Source of the DNA: Boswellia sacra
Lineage: Eukaryota > Streptophyta > Magnoliopsida > Sapindales > Burseraceae
DNA length: 64,000 bases
Direction of reading: 5' to 3'
Assembly (NCBI GenBank): GCA_013180625.2
Contig: SNVD02005099.1
Span: forward strand, 1 to 64,000
In this document: piece by piece, positions 26,160 to 43,477 of the stretch
Position numbering within the stretch: the first letter of the stretch is position 1
Layout: each line of letters begins with the position of its first letter
The notes under the pieces: generated by a model
Told to the model about the DNA's origin: nothing
The model's input: the letters and a program-made list of their open reading frames with translations, nothing else
Database searches by the model: none
Position numbers and translations under genes: made by a program

Positions 26160-26470
26160 CCTAAGTCCCTCCCTGATGAGAAGAAAGTTTTCGTATTTTG
26201 CATGAGTTGAGGAAGAGGCTTGGCGTGGAGTAGAAAATTTAAGGCACCGCGCTAGCACCATCGTGCTGGTATATATGCCTTGTAGTATTGTGTCCTGGAG
26301 TATCATTTCTTTTGTAATTGGCTAGCACGATCTTGCGATGGTGGCTTGGAGTATAATTAGTTGTGTAATGAGTCATGCAGTTGTTTATTTGGGATTGTCT
26401 TGCATGCTATGTCTGTAAGCTAGGGAGCTCTGTTCTTGTGCATTTCCTGTTCTAATAAATAAACTTCAAA
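26160..26470 (+). pseudogene. Tau GST C-terminal fragment with 3' UTR, inverted relative to the GST genes
   Basis: On the plus strand, 26170-26240 encodes the GST C-terminus: SLPDEKKVF, then after a one-base frame change ELRKRLGVE and a stop. Both match the ends of the two intact genes ([11 protein letters not shown] and ELRKKFGLE). Downstream is a GST-type 3' region with the small palindrome gctagcaccatcgtgctgg (about 26251-26269) and a polyadenylation signal aataaataaa near 26454. The rest of the gene is missing, so this is an inverted relic. Confidence 0.8.
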
Positions 26471-26774
26471 CAAGGGCACTTAACGTTTGTGTCCATGCGT
26501 TTGGTTTTAAGCTCTTCTGTGATATCAATACGTTAGTATTAATGTTCATATTAATACTATATAACTTTAAAATGGGTGCTTAATACACTTATTTCGTTTC
26601 TTTTGGTTTACAAAATCTTCTGTCTTTCATATCAAATTTGAAATCAGAACTACAAGGCTCTTCCCCTTTTGCCTCCAGCACACAATCCTACAACTACAAA
26701 GCATATATAGACCCATGGTGCTAGCTTGTTGCCTTAATTGCTGCTCATGCCCATATATTATTTTTATTTTTTTT

Positions 26775-29010
<2,236 letters not shown>

Positions 29011-29744
29011 AAGACGATTGTATTTTTATTTAAAATCTAAATGAGTCTATATTTGACTAAAATCTGAATTGGTGTGAATACAAATATTTGAATGATCTGT
29101 TTGTTTTTTATTTTATAAGATTTGATAATAAGTCTTAAATTGCTTGTTTTTAATGGCTACAAACACATAAAAGCTAATAATTTGACATATATGCCCTTAT
29201 TTAGTATTATATGTATTGTACATTGTCTATGTTATATAAACATATGTAAATAATAAATATAACAACATCAAAATTAGAATACTATAGTGCAATAAAAAAT
29301 TATTTTTTTAATTAATGTGTCTCACATATGATATGAAATTTTTTTTAATTACAATGTAATTAAAAAATAACAAATGAGTATTCAAAAAATATTTTAATAA
29401 TAAAATAATTAAAAACAAAAGATTAATTTGATGCTTGAAAAAGTTGATTTGCAATTTGATCTCGCAAAAGAGTTTAGGATTAAGAAAAGATGGTAAAGAA
29501 TTTATAAAATAGGAAATAATTAAAATTATCAAGGGCATTTTAGAACATAAAAAATATATATTCTATTTAGATGACCTTTTTCCCATTGAGATAAAAACTA
29601 AAAAATATAGCTTTTTTCTATTCAGATATAATTATCTGAGAAAAAGTGTTCAGTCTAAAAAATAATTAATGTAAAAAAGTTTAAAGTCTGAGATTAAATA
29701 AAATTCAGTTCAAACTTTAGATAGAAAAACAATCAGCCCCTACA
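29011..29744. mobile_element. Insertion present in one copy of the GST duplication (MITE-like)
   Basis: The paralogous flank at about 38740-38790 passes directly from tttttactac to cgctaaaataatg, whereas here the two sides are separated by about 734 bp. Inner ends resemble each other as inverted repeats (ctgtttgttttt near 29096 and aaaaacaatcag near 29726-29736). A short ctac repeat is at both junctions. I infer a DNA-element insertion, but exact ends and family are unclear. No ORF. Confidence 0.5.
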
Positions 29745-29929
29745 TATTTCTTGCTAAAAATGGTTGTAAAAATTGTACTTTTGAATGATTAATAAATATT
29801 AATAAGAAGGGTAGGATCATCTCTTGATCTTAGTTTTGCATAACGTTTTTAGGATCTCAAAACATATGGCAACTAATAAATCCAATGTCTAGGATTATCT
29901 TTGATTACTTTTTAATACGAACGACATAG

Positions 29930-32447
29930 TTTTATTGATTACTTTGAAGAGCCACCACATGAGCCTACTAATGAGCCAAATACTTCACTCTTTGATGAGC
30001 CACTACTTGACGCAGAAAATGATACCGTGAATATTGATACAGATGAGGCAGAGGAGAGGACAGATGAGGAGTCAATGGAAAAAGACAAATTGAAATAGAC
30101 CCCGAGAAAGAATTTTATTGAACTGATGATGATTCAATTGATGAAGATGAAGATGGAGCAATAGTTGGTCATGGTGATCCAGGCCCTTAAGAAGAAGATG
30201 TGGATAATGATGGTTACTTGTCAGATTTTGATGCTGCAAATGAAAATTTGAGTGGTGAAGACTCAAGTGGAGAAGGAGACAAGATAGGTAAAATGAGCAG
30301 AGAAATGTCAAAAAATGAGTTTAGAAAGGAGGTTGTGAACGAAAAGGAGATTGTAGTGTTTAAAGTGGGCCAAATATTTAGAAATATTGCTCATTTTAGG
30401 GCAATGTTGAGTGAGTATGTTATTCAGGAGGGCATTCTTATTAAGAGGGTGAAAAATGAGAAGAGAAGGATACGAGCTAAATGCATGGAGAAATTATGTA
30501 AGTGGCAAATCTATGCATCCAAGAGTAGAGGCATTGAAAGCTTTGAGATAAAGAGATATAACCCTAACCATTATTGTGATAGAACCTAAAAGAATCCAAA
30601 GGCTACATCTACATGGCTTGCCATAGAGTATGGGTCACTACTCAAATCTGCTAGGGGAAAAAGTTTGGAGCCAGTGAAACAAGAAATATTAAAAAGACAC
30701 CATCTAGACATACCCAAACATAAGATACATAGAGCAAGGAATAGATTTTTACTTGGTAAGAACATGGATCATACAGAGTCTTATGGCAAGCTGAAAGCTT
30801 ATGCAAAAGTGGTCGTTAAAACTAATCCTGGCTCAATGGCGAGTATGGTGGTTGATAACTCTTACATACCAAATAGCCCCAGATTTAAGAGGTTTTTCTA
30901 AATGGGTGTAATGGCTTTTCGGGGTTGATGGTTGTCATCTCAAAGGGTATTATGGAGGAGTGCTTCTATCTGCTGTTTCTATGGATGCTAATTTTGGCAT
31001 TTATCCTATTATGCATTTGTGAGGTGGAGAATAATGAAGCATTGGCATGGTTCTTATACAATTTGAAGGTTTTCCTTGGGCCATTAAATAAGAAGCCTAT
31101 TACAATAATGTCTGACAGACAAAAAGGAGTAATAAATGGAGTTGATAAGCATTGGCCAAGGGTGGAGATTAGACACTGTGCGAGGCATATATATGCAAAC
31201 TTTAGGAAAAGATACCCTAATGGTGAATACAAAGCCATATTTTGGGCAATCAGCAAAGCGACAAATAAAGCAAATTTTCATAAAGCAATGCAAGCAATCA
31301 AGGATATTGATGTGAATGCTTATCAGTGGCTTTGGGACAATGAACCAAAGCATTGGTGTTTGAGTTTCTTTGATGGAGGGGTAAGGTCAGATCATGTTAC
31401 AAATAATATGTCTGAATCGTTCAACAGTTGGTTAGGTGATAGTAGATGTTTGCCTGTGTTGAGCCTCCTTGAGCATTATAGAAGAAAAATAATGAAAAGG
31501 TTTTAGAAAGGAGACAAGTGGTGGGTGATTGGGTCACACCATTACCACCAAGAGTTTATAATAAGCTACAAGATGTGATTGCAAAGGCAAGAAAACTTAG
31601 GGTTTTTTGGTCAGGAGATAAAGATCATGAAATTATAGATGAATTTCAAACTCCTACAAGAACATATCTAGTAAATGTGGATAAGAAGACATGTGACTGT
31701 GGGCTTTGGGAAATATTAGGATTTCCATGCACACATGCAATTAGAGCAGTACTATCTTTTCAGAGGCTTATTCCTCATCAAATCACTGAATATGTTCACT
31801 CTCCATATACCATTCCACAATACAAAGCAATATACAGTCAAATTATAAAGCCAGTTCCTGATCAACTGATGTGGCCAGAAGTGGATGGTCAAAAGGTTCT
31901 TTCTCCTCCCAAGAAAGCCAAGATAGGGAGACCTACCATTAACAGGAGAAAAGAACCAGATGAGAAACAAAAACAATCCAAGGATAAAAGGACTAAATCA
32001 GTAACTTGTGGACACTACAAAAAACTCGGTCATAATAGGAGGACATGTCCTAAACTTGGGAGAGCAACAAATAAGTCAAAAAGGAACCAAGTATTATCTT
32101 ATTCATTCTATTTAATTCTCTTTTATTATTATTTGCTTAAACAATTGGGGCTGTTGAAGTAGCAAAATTTATTTTTAACGTGTTTCATGGAACTATGATT
32201 GTGGAGGCTTTGATAGAAAGGTGAGAGTGCTACAACTGGAGTTACTGCAGTTAAATCTGGTGCAACAAGAGTTGGTGGTTGTGGAGCTACTAGTAGTCAA
32301 CATGGAATGAGTCAATCTTGTGCAATTAGAGATGCTAGTTATGGAGTTGTTGGAAGTTTGTCTGGTGCAAGCCGAGCTAGTACAAGTAGAGTTATTCCAA
32401 TTCAAGGTGGTGCAAGTGGAGTTGGACCAACTCAAGTTGGTAACTAA
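29930..32447 (+). pseudogene. Mutator-like (MULE) transposase pseudogene
   Basis: Remains of a MuDR-type transposase. The acidic N-terminus (about 29950-30300) is followed by the MuDR DNA-binding domain (VFKVGQIFRNIAHF to NPNHYC, 30358-30570). The catalytic region has Asp in VDGCHLKG (about 30930-30950, shifted frame), Asp in IMSDRQKG (about 31110) and Glu in NMSESFN (about 31410), so a DDE set is visible across frames. A SWIM zinc finger (CDCG...PCTHA) is at about 31690-31740. A C-terminal knuckle CGHYKKLGHNRRTC (about 32008) has lost its second Cys. A Gly/Ser/Thr-rich tail follows a possible GT-AG intron (from 32091). Stops and frameshifts at about 30096, 30586, 30900 and 31505 make it non-functional. 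I found no terminal repeats. Confidence 0.9.
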
Positions 32448-33388
32448 AATGGTGCTTTTTTTTTTTTTTTGAAAAACTGTAGTGATAGATGACTTCCATA
32501 GGCTTAGAACTATTTTTTTTTTGGACTTTTGGATTCGAAATAGTACATACTATCTGAAGTTTTTATTTTATGAATTGTATATCATCATTTGGTGCACTAT
32601 TTGGTATAAATAGGCATTTTTTGAATGAAGCATAGTACCTTGTACACAACATTCTTAAAAGAATGTTAGTGAAGTGTCCACATGTACTATAAGAAACTTT
32701 ATTTGTGTAATGTTTATGATGACACTATTACTTACTGGATGTTGCTAGGAATGAAGAAAAAATATGGCTGGATCAGTCATTTTATGCTTCAATTATTATT
32801 ATTATTGACGTTATTATTATTATTATTATTTTGCTATAGAATGTCGATTTTTGTTGTTGAAGTTCAATCTCTAATTTTTTTTTTTTAATGCAGTAAAAGG
32901 TTTCGATGATAAGTGAATAGAGCAAGCATTGTGCGAGAGAAATCTGTGTTTTATGTTGTCCAAAAGTTTATTAACTGCTTTGTTGTTCCAATGAGAAGCT
33001 TGGGATTCCCGCCAAGAAAATAATTCTTTTCTTTTTTTTTTCCCTTTGTTTATACGTTTTGTTTTACTTGTAATGATGATGGTACATTGCTTTTTGCTTT
33101 TTTAATTCATTTGACAGCAAATATAATATTCAATAAGTTTTCATCGTGTACAATTGAGTTATTTTAATATATCTCAATAAGATCAACAAGAATAAAAGTG
33201 TCATTGCATAAAGCATTTGAAATCGGAATTGGTGAAGTGGGGGCTCAACGTCACTTTCCAAACAATGGGGGTGTGGCTGTTCCTTAATCCAAACCTTGGG
33301 GGTGCCAGTGTTTTTTTCTCTAAGCTAGCACGATGTGCTAGCTTGTTGCCTTAATTGCCCCTTATGCCCATGTATTATTTTTATTTTT
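32448..33388. other. Spacer between MULE remnant and GST pseudogene
   Basis: No gene supported. It contains an (ATT)n tract at about 32795-32831 that creates a short Leu-rich ORF. The GST-type 3' flank begins near 33300 and includes a perfect 19-bp palindrome (33324-33342). Confidence 0.6.
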
Positions 33389-33738
33389 TTAATTAAATTT
33401 GTTTCTACTCCAAGCCAACATCTCCGTCACCTCCATGCAAAATCCAAAAACTTTCTTCACATCAGAGAGTGACCTAGAAACACTCTCCTTCTGCAAACAT
33501 CTCTTAACCCATGCAATGAGCTTGGGGCACTCTGCCCCTCTGCCGAACTTGCCAAAAGTCTCATAGGAGTAAAACCAACAGTAGAAAGAGATCAAGGAAA
33601 CATCAACATATCCGAAAGTTTCCTCTCCGAAGTAAGGCTTTACTAATTTCAAGGAAGTCCTTCTTTGCTGCCTCCTGCTCTTCGCCTTTTTTGGACCACA
33701 TCTTCCTCCCCGTTGCATATAGACATAGTTGCTGTATA

Positions 33739-34936
33739 CAGTGCCGGCTCAACCTATAGGCCGCTGCCTGGGGCCCCAGATTTATCTAAGGCCCCAAAAT
33801 AATTTATTTCTAATATCTTATATTTTATGAAGATTCCAAATATAATATATTCCAAATATAATATTAATATTTCAAGGTCCTATTTAGTACAATATTCTAT
33901 ATTTTATGAAGCCCAAATATTATAATCAAATATATATTTTCATCTTAAAAGTCTCCGTAATTCAACTTTATTCTAATCATTGTATCATACTAATATTAAA
34001 AAATATCTGAACTCAAAAGTTAAATATCATTTAATTAGAATTAAATATAATTACATAATTCATAGTTAATAAAAAACAAACTAAAGACTAAAGATGAAAG
34101 AGAATATAGTTAATCTTAGCCACTTATAAATAGTAAAATTCATCAATGTGAAAAATAGATGTGTAAAATCTAAAAAAAGAGGATTATAATTCTATTATGC
34201 ATTTCATAAACTTCTCTTTCATCCTATTGGATCAAACTATAATATTTGATCTTTCAAATCCACTGAACGATCGTCGATCATCTGCTTATAAATGAGTTTT
34301 AGTTCTTTTACTCTTGCCTCTTTATTTTATCTTGTGATAATTTTGTACTTGATTAATTTTTAACTTTAGATTGGTCTAATAGAAAATATAAATTATGAAA
34401 ATAAAAACACTTAAGCAAAAAGAAATATTAGACCATGATCACAAAAGTAAAATCATGAAAAAATTTTGAAAAAAAAGGAAATTTAATAAATGAAAAATCA
34501 ATAACAAAATCAATAGACAATGAAATTATTTAAAAGCTAAAAACATTGAACATGATTATAATATATAAGTAATATTTTTAAGAAATTGAAGATCTTTATT
34601 AAATTTATACTCTATCTAAGAAGAAATTTAAGATATTTATTGATAAATAATGATATTCATCCCAAATTATATTCTAAATTTTATATCTCAATGATGTATG
34701 TTTAATAAATAATTGCTAAGTGAATGTGTTAATGATTTAATAACTTATCACATGATCTCCTAATCCATTCAACAAATAATACTTCATTTGTCATATCATT
34801 TGAGATGAAATTTATGATAAAAATTTAGAGAGGGTATCATTACTCTTATTAAATTTAAGATAATTTTTTCATTCAATATAAAAGGCCCATCTTTTAAATT
34901 TTGCCTTATGCCTCAAATTTCCTCGAGTCGGCACTG
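33739..34936. mobile_element. Non-autonomous hAT element (CAGTGCCG ends), 1198 bp
   Basis: It starts CAGTGCCGGCTC and its right end, reverse-complemented, starts CAGTGCCGACTC. A perfect 8-bp direct repeat GCTGTATA flanks it (33731-33738 and 34937-34944). It is AT-rich with no transposase ORF. It lies in the intron of the GST pseudogene. Decayed relatives of its right end occur near 53000-53048 and 59700-59770. Confidence 0.95.
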
Positions 34937-35104
34937 GCTGTATATATATGTATTTTCCTTAATCATAAAAAATAAACAATAAGAAGCCACTAAAAATGGT
35001 TATATGTCAATCTGTAGCGACTGAAAATTTGCATTTAAAAAAAATAATAAATTAAGTGAAAATACAAGCTAAACAATATTCGTTAATTAATTACTTGTTA
35101 GAAA

Positions 35105-36058
35105 TAGGGGTGTTCACTGGTCGGGTCGGGTCGGGTTTTCCCCAACCCGACACGACCCGATCATGCATCGGGTTATCAAAATTGGACCCGTGATCGGGTT
35201 TTTTAAGTATAAAACCCGAGTATAATCCGAATGGTTGGATCGGGTCGGGTTGGTCGGGTTGTACTTAACCCATTCTTTCTTTCCATCTCCTTCCCCTTTT
35301 TCTCTTCACCATCATCGTTTCTTTTTTCTTCTTCCCCCAAAATTGGCCCCACTAATTGGCAGAATACATAATTTCAACTTTAAAAATCTGGAACATGAAA
35401 AGAAAACATTCAAAATCTTCCTTTATTCAATTTGTCCCTTCGCTTTATTGCTGGAATTTGGAAATTAAGGACAACTCCAATTGCCACCTACCCAAAGCCA
35501 ATCTCCGCCATTGAGCACCAACTGCCTCGCCAACTCCACAGCCCGTGCTAAATTTCCATAACATCCTCCACACTCAATTTTCTCTTCCTTCTCACATTAC
35601 CTTGGCCCGAAATGCTATCAACATCATCAGAAGTAGGTGATTTTGAAGTGAGTTTGTCGTTGGCTAGAATGGAAATTTGGGTCTTGGACAGTTGCCGCCT
35701 CTCGAGTCTGAAGGGTCTGGCGGGTTCGATGGCAGGGTGGTAGTGGAAGAGTGAGTTTGATGGTACTGGATATAATGGAGGTATGTATGGTGGGATGCTG
35801 ATGATCGAGGAGAACGTGAGAGAGAAGGGGGATAGAACGTGAGACCAAAGGGGGAGAAAGAAGAAAAATTAAAAAAAAAATTCATTTATCTTATTATTGT
35901 GTTCAGGTCGGGTTTTATCGGGTAATATTAGTTAAACCCGAATACAACCCGATAACAGTAAAACCCGAAGAATTAAACCCGATTTCGGGTTATTATATGA
36001 AGAAATCCGACGTCGACCCGATCGGGTCGGATCGGATCAGGTATTTTTGTACACCCTA
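35105..36058. mobile_element. Non-autonomous hAT element with GGGTC-rich ends, 954 bp
   Basis: It starts TAGGGGTGTTCA and ends TACACCCTA. A perfect 8-bp direct repeat GTTAGAAA flanks it (35097-35104 and 36059-36066). Both subterminal regions carry many GGGTC/GACCC motifs, the pattern expected of clustered transposase-binding sites. Short internal ORFs (35235-35468, 35627-35885) have no transposase motif. Inserted in the GST pseudogene intron. Confidence 0.95.
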
Positions 36059-36407
36059 GTTAGAAACCTAAATAAATTTCTGACAATGGTCGTAAACTTC
36101 CCCTAATATTCATTGAAAAAACCTCGTAGTTTTGACAAATTTGAGAACCATTTCCTTGCGAATCTGGTCGCTGACAAAACTTTGAACAAATGAAACATGT
36201 AGATTTGGGAGAAAAAGTTGTTATAAATTAATTAGAGATATTATAAATGCATAGACAAAATTTATTATTATACGGATTTATGACAATATAAACCACAACT
36301 AAAGCTAAAAAATTTTCAATATCTAAATAAAGTACTTTAACTGATTCTGAGGCCAAGAAGTTCGTATCAAATATGAAATAAAATAAAAGAAAATTAAATT
36401 CCCATCA

Positions 36408-36557
<150 letters not shown>

Positions 36558-36560
36558 TCA

Positions 36561-39364
<2,804 letters not shown>

Positions 39365-40290
39365 TCAGAAATTTTAGCTGCTGGTCATTAATCAAAGATT
39401 CAAGAAATGATCGATGTTTTTTCAAGAAAAGTGAAAGTTTGACTGTGAATTTTACCAGAATGAATTGAATGATTAGAGGGTTTTAGAGCTTATAGAGTGT
39501 TATCGTGGCCCATATTTTACACAGATAGCGATGTTTCATCAAATAACACCAAATTACTTTAATGGGAATACTATCATCATATCGTGGCCCTTGGAGTTTC
39601 CAAAAAATATCAGCATAATTCACTTACTTTTGCTTATTAAAATATGGTGACATATAAGTGGAGCTGTGACGAATTAGTTTTCTTTACAAAACATTTGAAA
39701 AGTTAGAATTGAACTTGGTCCAATTTATAAATTTAAAGCATATGTTACTATTTGTATCCACAAAAAATTAAATACTCTATTAATTGAATTTAAAAAATTT
39801 AAGTTTTAGATTTTACCCATTTCAATTTCCCTAAAATAATCTTAATTAAACCGATACGTTATTCTTATTAAAAAGAATGCCTTCTAAACCTATTTTAATC
39901 AAATTTTATAACCGATGATAGATCCTTGTGGGTGATCAGGAGAGGCTTTGTTATGAAAAAAAAAAAATATTTTTAAAATATTATTAAAAACATATTTGAT
40001 ATTTTAAAATTTAAAAATAAAAATTCATAAATCCCATATTTAAAGCGTCTCTTAGTAGACAAAACAATCTTTCTTGAATTACTACACAACAACAACGAAA
40101 ATTGAGTCGTTCTACAGTATAAGAAATACTAATGCAGCAATTTTTTGAAATAAAATGAATTTGTAAATAACTAAAAAAAAAAGGCTAGGGTATAGCTGTT
40201 ACAATATGCTGTACCCTTGCCATTTCCCAAAAAAAAATTTATTGTCAAAAGCTCTTCGGCCAATAAATTAGTTCAAATATACACGCCCAT

Positions 40291-40297
<7 letters not shown>

Positions 40298-40340
<43 letters not shown>
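40298..40340. repeat. (AT)n microsatellite
   Basis: About 43 bp of uninterrupted AT dinucleotides. Similar tracts occur at 11219-11244 and about 62322-62352. Confidence 0.95.
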
Positions 40341-40342
<2 letters not shown>

Positions 40343-40405
40343 ATTTCAAAGTAAACTATTCCGAGAATACTACAAAGTTAGCAATTAATTAATTTAAATG
40401 GCTTT

Positions 40406-40910
40406 TTTCCAAGCTGCTTTTGAAGAAGCTTATGATTTCCGTGAATTCTTTGCCTTCTTTGCAGTCTCCTGCTCTTCGTCTTGAAAAAATTGAGCAAATA
40501 ATTCAAATTAGAAGATTTCTTTATAAATGATAATATTTTTTAAAATTTACATGTTATAACATTGTCACGCATCTGATAATATTTGATAAATATATAATAG
40601 TATTTGACATTTAACAGGGAATCATAACATATAAATTTTGAAGGATAGGATTATTTTTCATTCATACTTAAATTTGGGATTTCTTAAAATTTCCTAATTA
40701 ATTTGTGTACACTGTACTATGTCCCCCTCCCAACACTGAATGCCTCCGATTTTTTTACGTGAAGATTCCAGAAACGACATGTTCTCTCAAGAAAAGTGAA
40801 AGTTTGATCATGTATTCGATTGGAATTATTGGAGTGGAGGGTCAATTTGGCTTTTTAAAGGTTGCATATCGTTATGCGGTGACTTTATTTCACACATTTT
40901 CATACTAGAG
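40406..40910 (-). pseudogene. Tau GST exon 2 fragment and promoter remnant
   Basis: On the minus strand 40483-40406 encodes EEQETAKK, as in the GST at 62974-63814, followed by a frame change and TAA. Positions about 40760-40910 resemble the 5' flank of that gene (aagaaaagtgaaagtttgat, then a gattggaatta-like stretch), but exon 1 between them is missing. It represents a separate, internally deleted GST copy. Confidence 0.65.
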
Positions 40911-42008
40911 TAGAGATTAACAGGTGAATACCTTAGCACCAACCTGCTTTATTTGGGAACAAATTAAAACAACAAAATGGTTAATGGTACGGTTAATGGG
41001 TTAATGATACATGGGGCGTATAGAGGGCGCTGATCATCGTAGCTAAAATATGTTTTCTCAATTTAAAAAGGAAAAATATAGTGCATGACCCTCAGGTTTG
41101 TCCTAAATAATCCCTATCTTTCGGACATAGACAGAAATGATCCTGCTGATACTCTACTTCCGTTAAGTTAGATCTATTGAAGGGTGTAATTGTAATTTCG
41201 GATGCCATTTGCAAAAAGAATTTTAAATTATATGTGTGGTTAGTAGTGAGACATGTCGGATCAATTGGACAAGACGCATGGCCTCCAACTTTTACATAAT
41301 TAGATATGATATTTTAAATAAATAAAATAGAACAAAATTTATTAAAAAAAAAACAGAAAAACAAAAACAAATTGACACTTCATCTCCTCTACACTTCCAC
41401 TCTCGGTCCCCTCTCTTCACCAAATCTTGTTCTTCCCATGTCTCCGCTAACAAATCTATGCAAATCTATTATCCTCGAAATCATTGAACGTTATCAGTGT
41501 CGCTGCAATCGTCACAAACGCAATCGCTGTTGTGTTGGTAAATCAAGTATGGCGTGAAGAGATTGACAGATCTAAAAGAGAGTGAATTGTTTTTGTTGGT
41601 AGTGGTTTGAGCTTCAGAAACTAGAAAATTAGTGGTGTTTTTGTTGGCAATGGAGTTGGGCTGTCTGGAGGAAATAGGCGTGGAATTCGAAACTTGAAAG
41701 GGTTTGATATGGTTTGTTGAGGAAGGGAAGAGATGAAGCTCACCGTTGCCGCCATAAAAGGCCACGCCATTGCTGCCAGCTCCTTGCTAGCTTTGAGCCA
41801 TGACTATACGATCGTTTCAGGGTGAGGTTGTGGCGGTCTTAGGGGTGGTTGTAGTGGGGTTGGATGAGCATTGAGGAGTTGAGCAGGAGCCGGTGGTGGG
41901 TTTATTTTGGGTGGCGGCTGTTTTGTGATATGATTTAGAGTTAGGACTTCGCATTTGTGCGTGTGGTTTTTTTTTTTTTTTTTAATTTCTTAAAATCAGT
42001 ATTATAAG
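40911..42008. other. Intergenic DNA before the Gypsy element
   Basis: No gene supported. The GC-richer part 41380-41900 has short ORFs on both strands (41372-41557 plus, 41481-41765 minus) without known motifs. The text near 41085-41170 (gcatgaccctcaggtttgtcc) looks like a common plant repeat end, but I could not find matching termini. The first copy of the ATAAG target duplication is at 42004-42008. Confidence 0.5.
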
Positions 42009-42390
42009 TGTTATGGTCGTAACAAAATTGGGCTTCAATTAAATCTAATACAGTAAGCCTATTACTAAAGCCTATTATTTGGGCCTATTATCTGGGTCTC
42101 ATAATGACTCATCCTGACTCCTATATAAACCCTCCGAATTATAACTCATGGTATGCACACTTTTCTAAACTTATTCTCTCTCTAAATTTCCTCTGCTTTT
42201 GAGAGCTTTTCTCTCTAGGAAATTCTCCCAGAAAATTCTGGAGTATCGAAAACTGACTTGAGCATCGAAGGGTTTTCGCCGGCACCACCGCCGGCACCCC
42301 TGACTATTTTTTTTTGTTCACAGGATTGGATCCGATGTACAATTCGAGCTCCGATCCGCTTCCCGGCCATCTGAAAATCGTGCATCAACA
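42009..42390 (+). repeat. 5' LTR of the Gypsy element
   Basis: Starts TGTTATGGTC and ends GCATCAACA. A TATA box (tatataaacc) lies at about 42123-42131. Followed directly by the primer-binding site region. Confidence 0.94.
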
Positions 42391-42410
42391 GTTGGCGCCG
42401 TCTGTGGGAA
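42391..42410 (+). other. Primer-binding site of the Gypsy element
   Basis: Directly after the LTR the sequence GTTGGCGCCGTCTGTGGGAA appears, starting with the TGGCGCC core typical of plant Gypsy primer sites. I did not assign the tRNA. Confidence 0.8.
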
Positions 42411-42465
42411 CGACAATTTAAGCATCTTTAGTTGTTGCTCCCATCCAAACGTACTCAAACACACC

Positions 42466-43434
42466 ATGAGTCACGAATCCTAACACTCAACCTCTAAGGA
42501 GGTTGATGAAGAAATCGAGGTAGAAGCACCTCCCCGACGTCGAAGGGTAGTTGATATAGGGAGAGCTTTAGTGATATCCTCTGGGGTGGGGCCTAACCCT
42601 AGGCAACCCCGACTTCCACTCAGAAGACCGAGGAAAGGCAAGACGAGTCGATTGACAACCATGGAACATACCATGCGAAATTTCGGTGAACAAATGAACC
42701 GTATGGTAACTATGTTCAACCAAGCATTTGGACAAAGTACTCAGCAGGCTACAAACACTGCTGGAAATAACCCAAGGAGTACTATGGTAGTACCTAATGT
42801 CCCGACAGATGTTGGTTGGCGTCCTGACCTAGTCGTCCAGACTACTGGATTACCTCTCCATCAGGTCATTCAACCAAACCTTCCCCATCCTATTGTTCAA
42901 GGAGGGGATGGTCGCCCAAAGATTCCCTCTCTTTCGCACATCATATTTGAACAACAATTAGCAGCAGTAGACCTTCGACACTCTCTTAACAAGAAGCGCC
43001 ATACAAGCGTTGAGCAGGGACCAAGGGGCAGTAATGTTGATCAGCCAGCCTATTCTTATCATGGTCCTTACGCTCCAGGGGGTAATTATCAGTTAAAAAG
43101 AAATCGCTCCAGCTCACCACCTAGAGTTAAGAATCATCGCCCAGATGTTGTCCCAATGGATGTCTCAGAGGAGGAAACATCAGATAATCATTATGCGGAG
43201 TTCAAGCGAGAAATGGATGAAAAAATCCATAAACTAGAGAAGTTGATTAAGCGTTCAGGAGGAGAAGAGGATGGTCGTCCACAATGGAAATCACCCTTTG
43301 CTGAAGATATCCTTAGGGAAAGATACCCGTACGGATTTCGGATGCCGCAACTTGAGCTTTACCAAGGGATGACGGACCTCCGAGAGCATTTAGACTCTTT
43401 TATTTCTCATATGGAGATACAAGGGGTCAAGTGA
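42466..43434 (+). pseudogene. Gypsy gag (N-terminal part, truncated)
   Basis: The probable original ATG is at 42466. A TAA at 42481-42483 interrupts the frame, which then stays open to 43434. The visible product has a basic N-terminus (PRRRR, RPRKGK), a middle Pro/Gln-rich region and, near the end, PFAEDILRERYPYGFRMPQL followed by LYQGMTDLREHLDSF, a pattern of plant Gypsy gag proteins at the start of the capsid-like domain. The rest of gag, protease and reverse transcriptase are missing: about 45 bp later the frame is already in RNase H. This fits one internal deletion. Confidence 0.85.
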
Positions 43435-43477
43435 TCGACCAATGTCCATGGGAATCGATCCGCAGAAGGCATGAGTT

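Noticed and set aside
32682..32888. Leu-rich ORF after the MULE remnant
   Set aside because: Again created by an ATT microsatellite; no conserved feature.
41481..41765. Minus-strand ORF (94 codons) in the GC-richer stretch before the Gypsy element
   Set aside because: Low-complexity Ser/Asn/Thr composition, competing frames on the other strand and no motif.
40911..42008. Possible Pack-type transposon around 41040-41960
   Set aside because: I could not find matching terminal repeats or target duplications.
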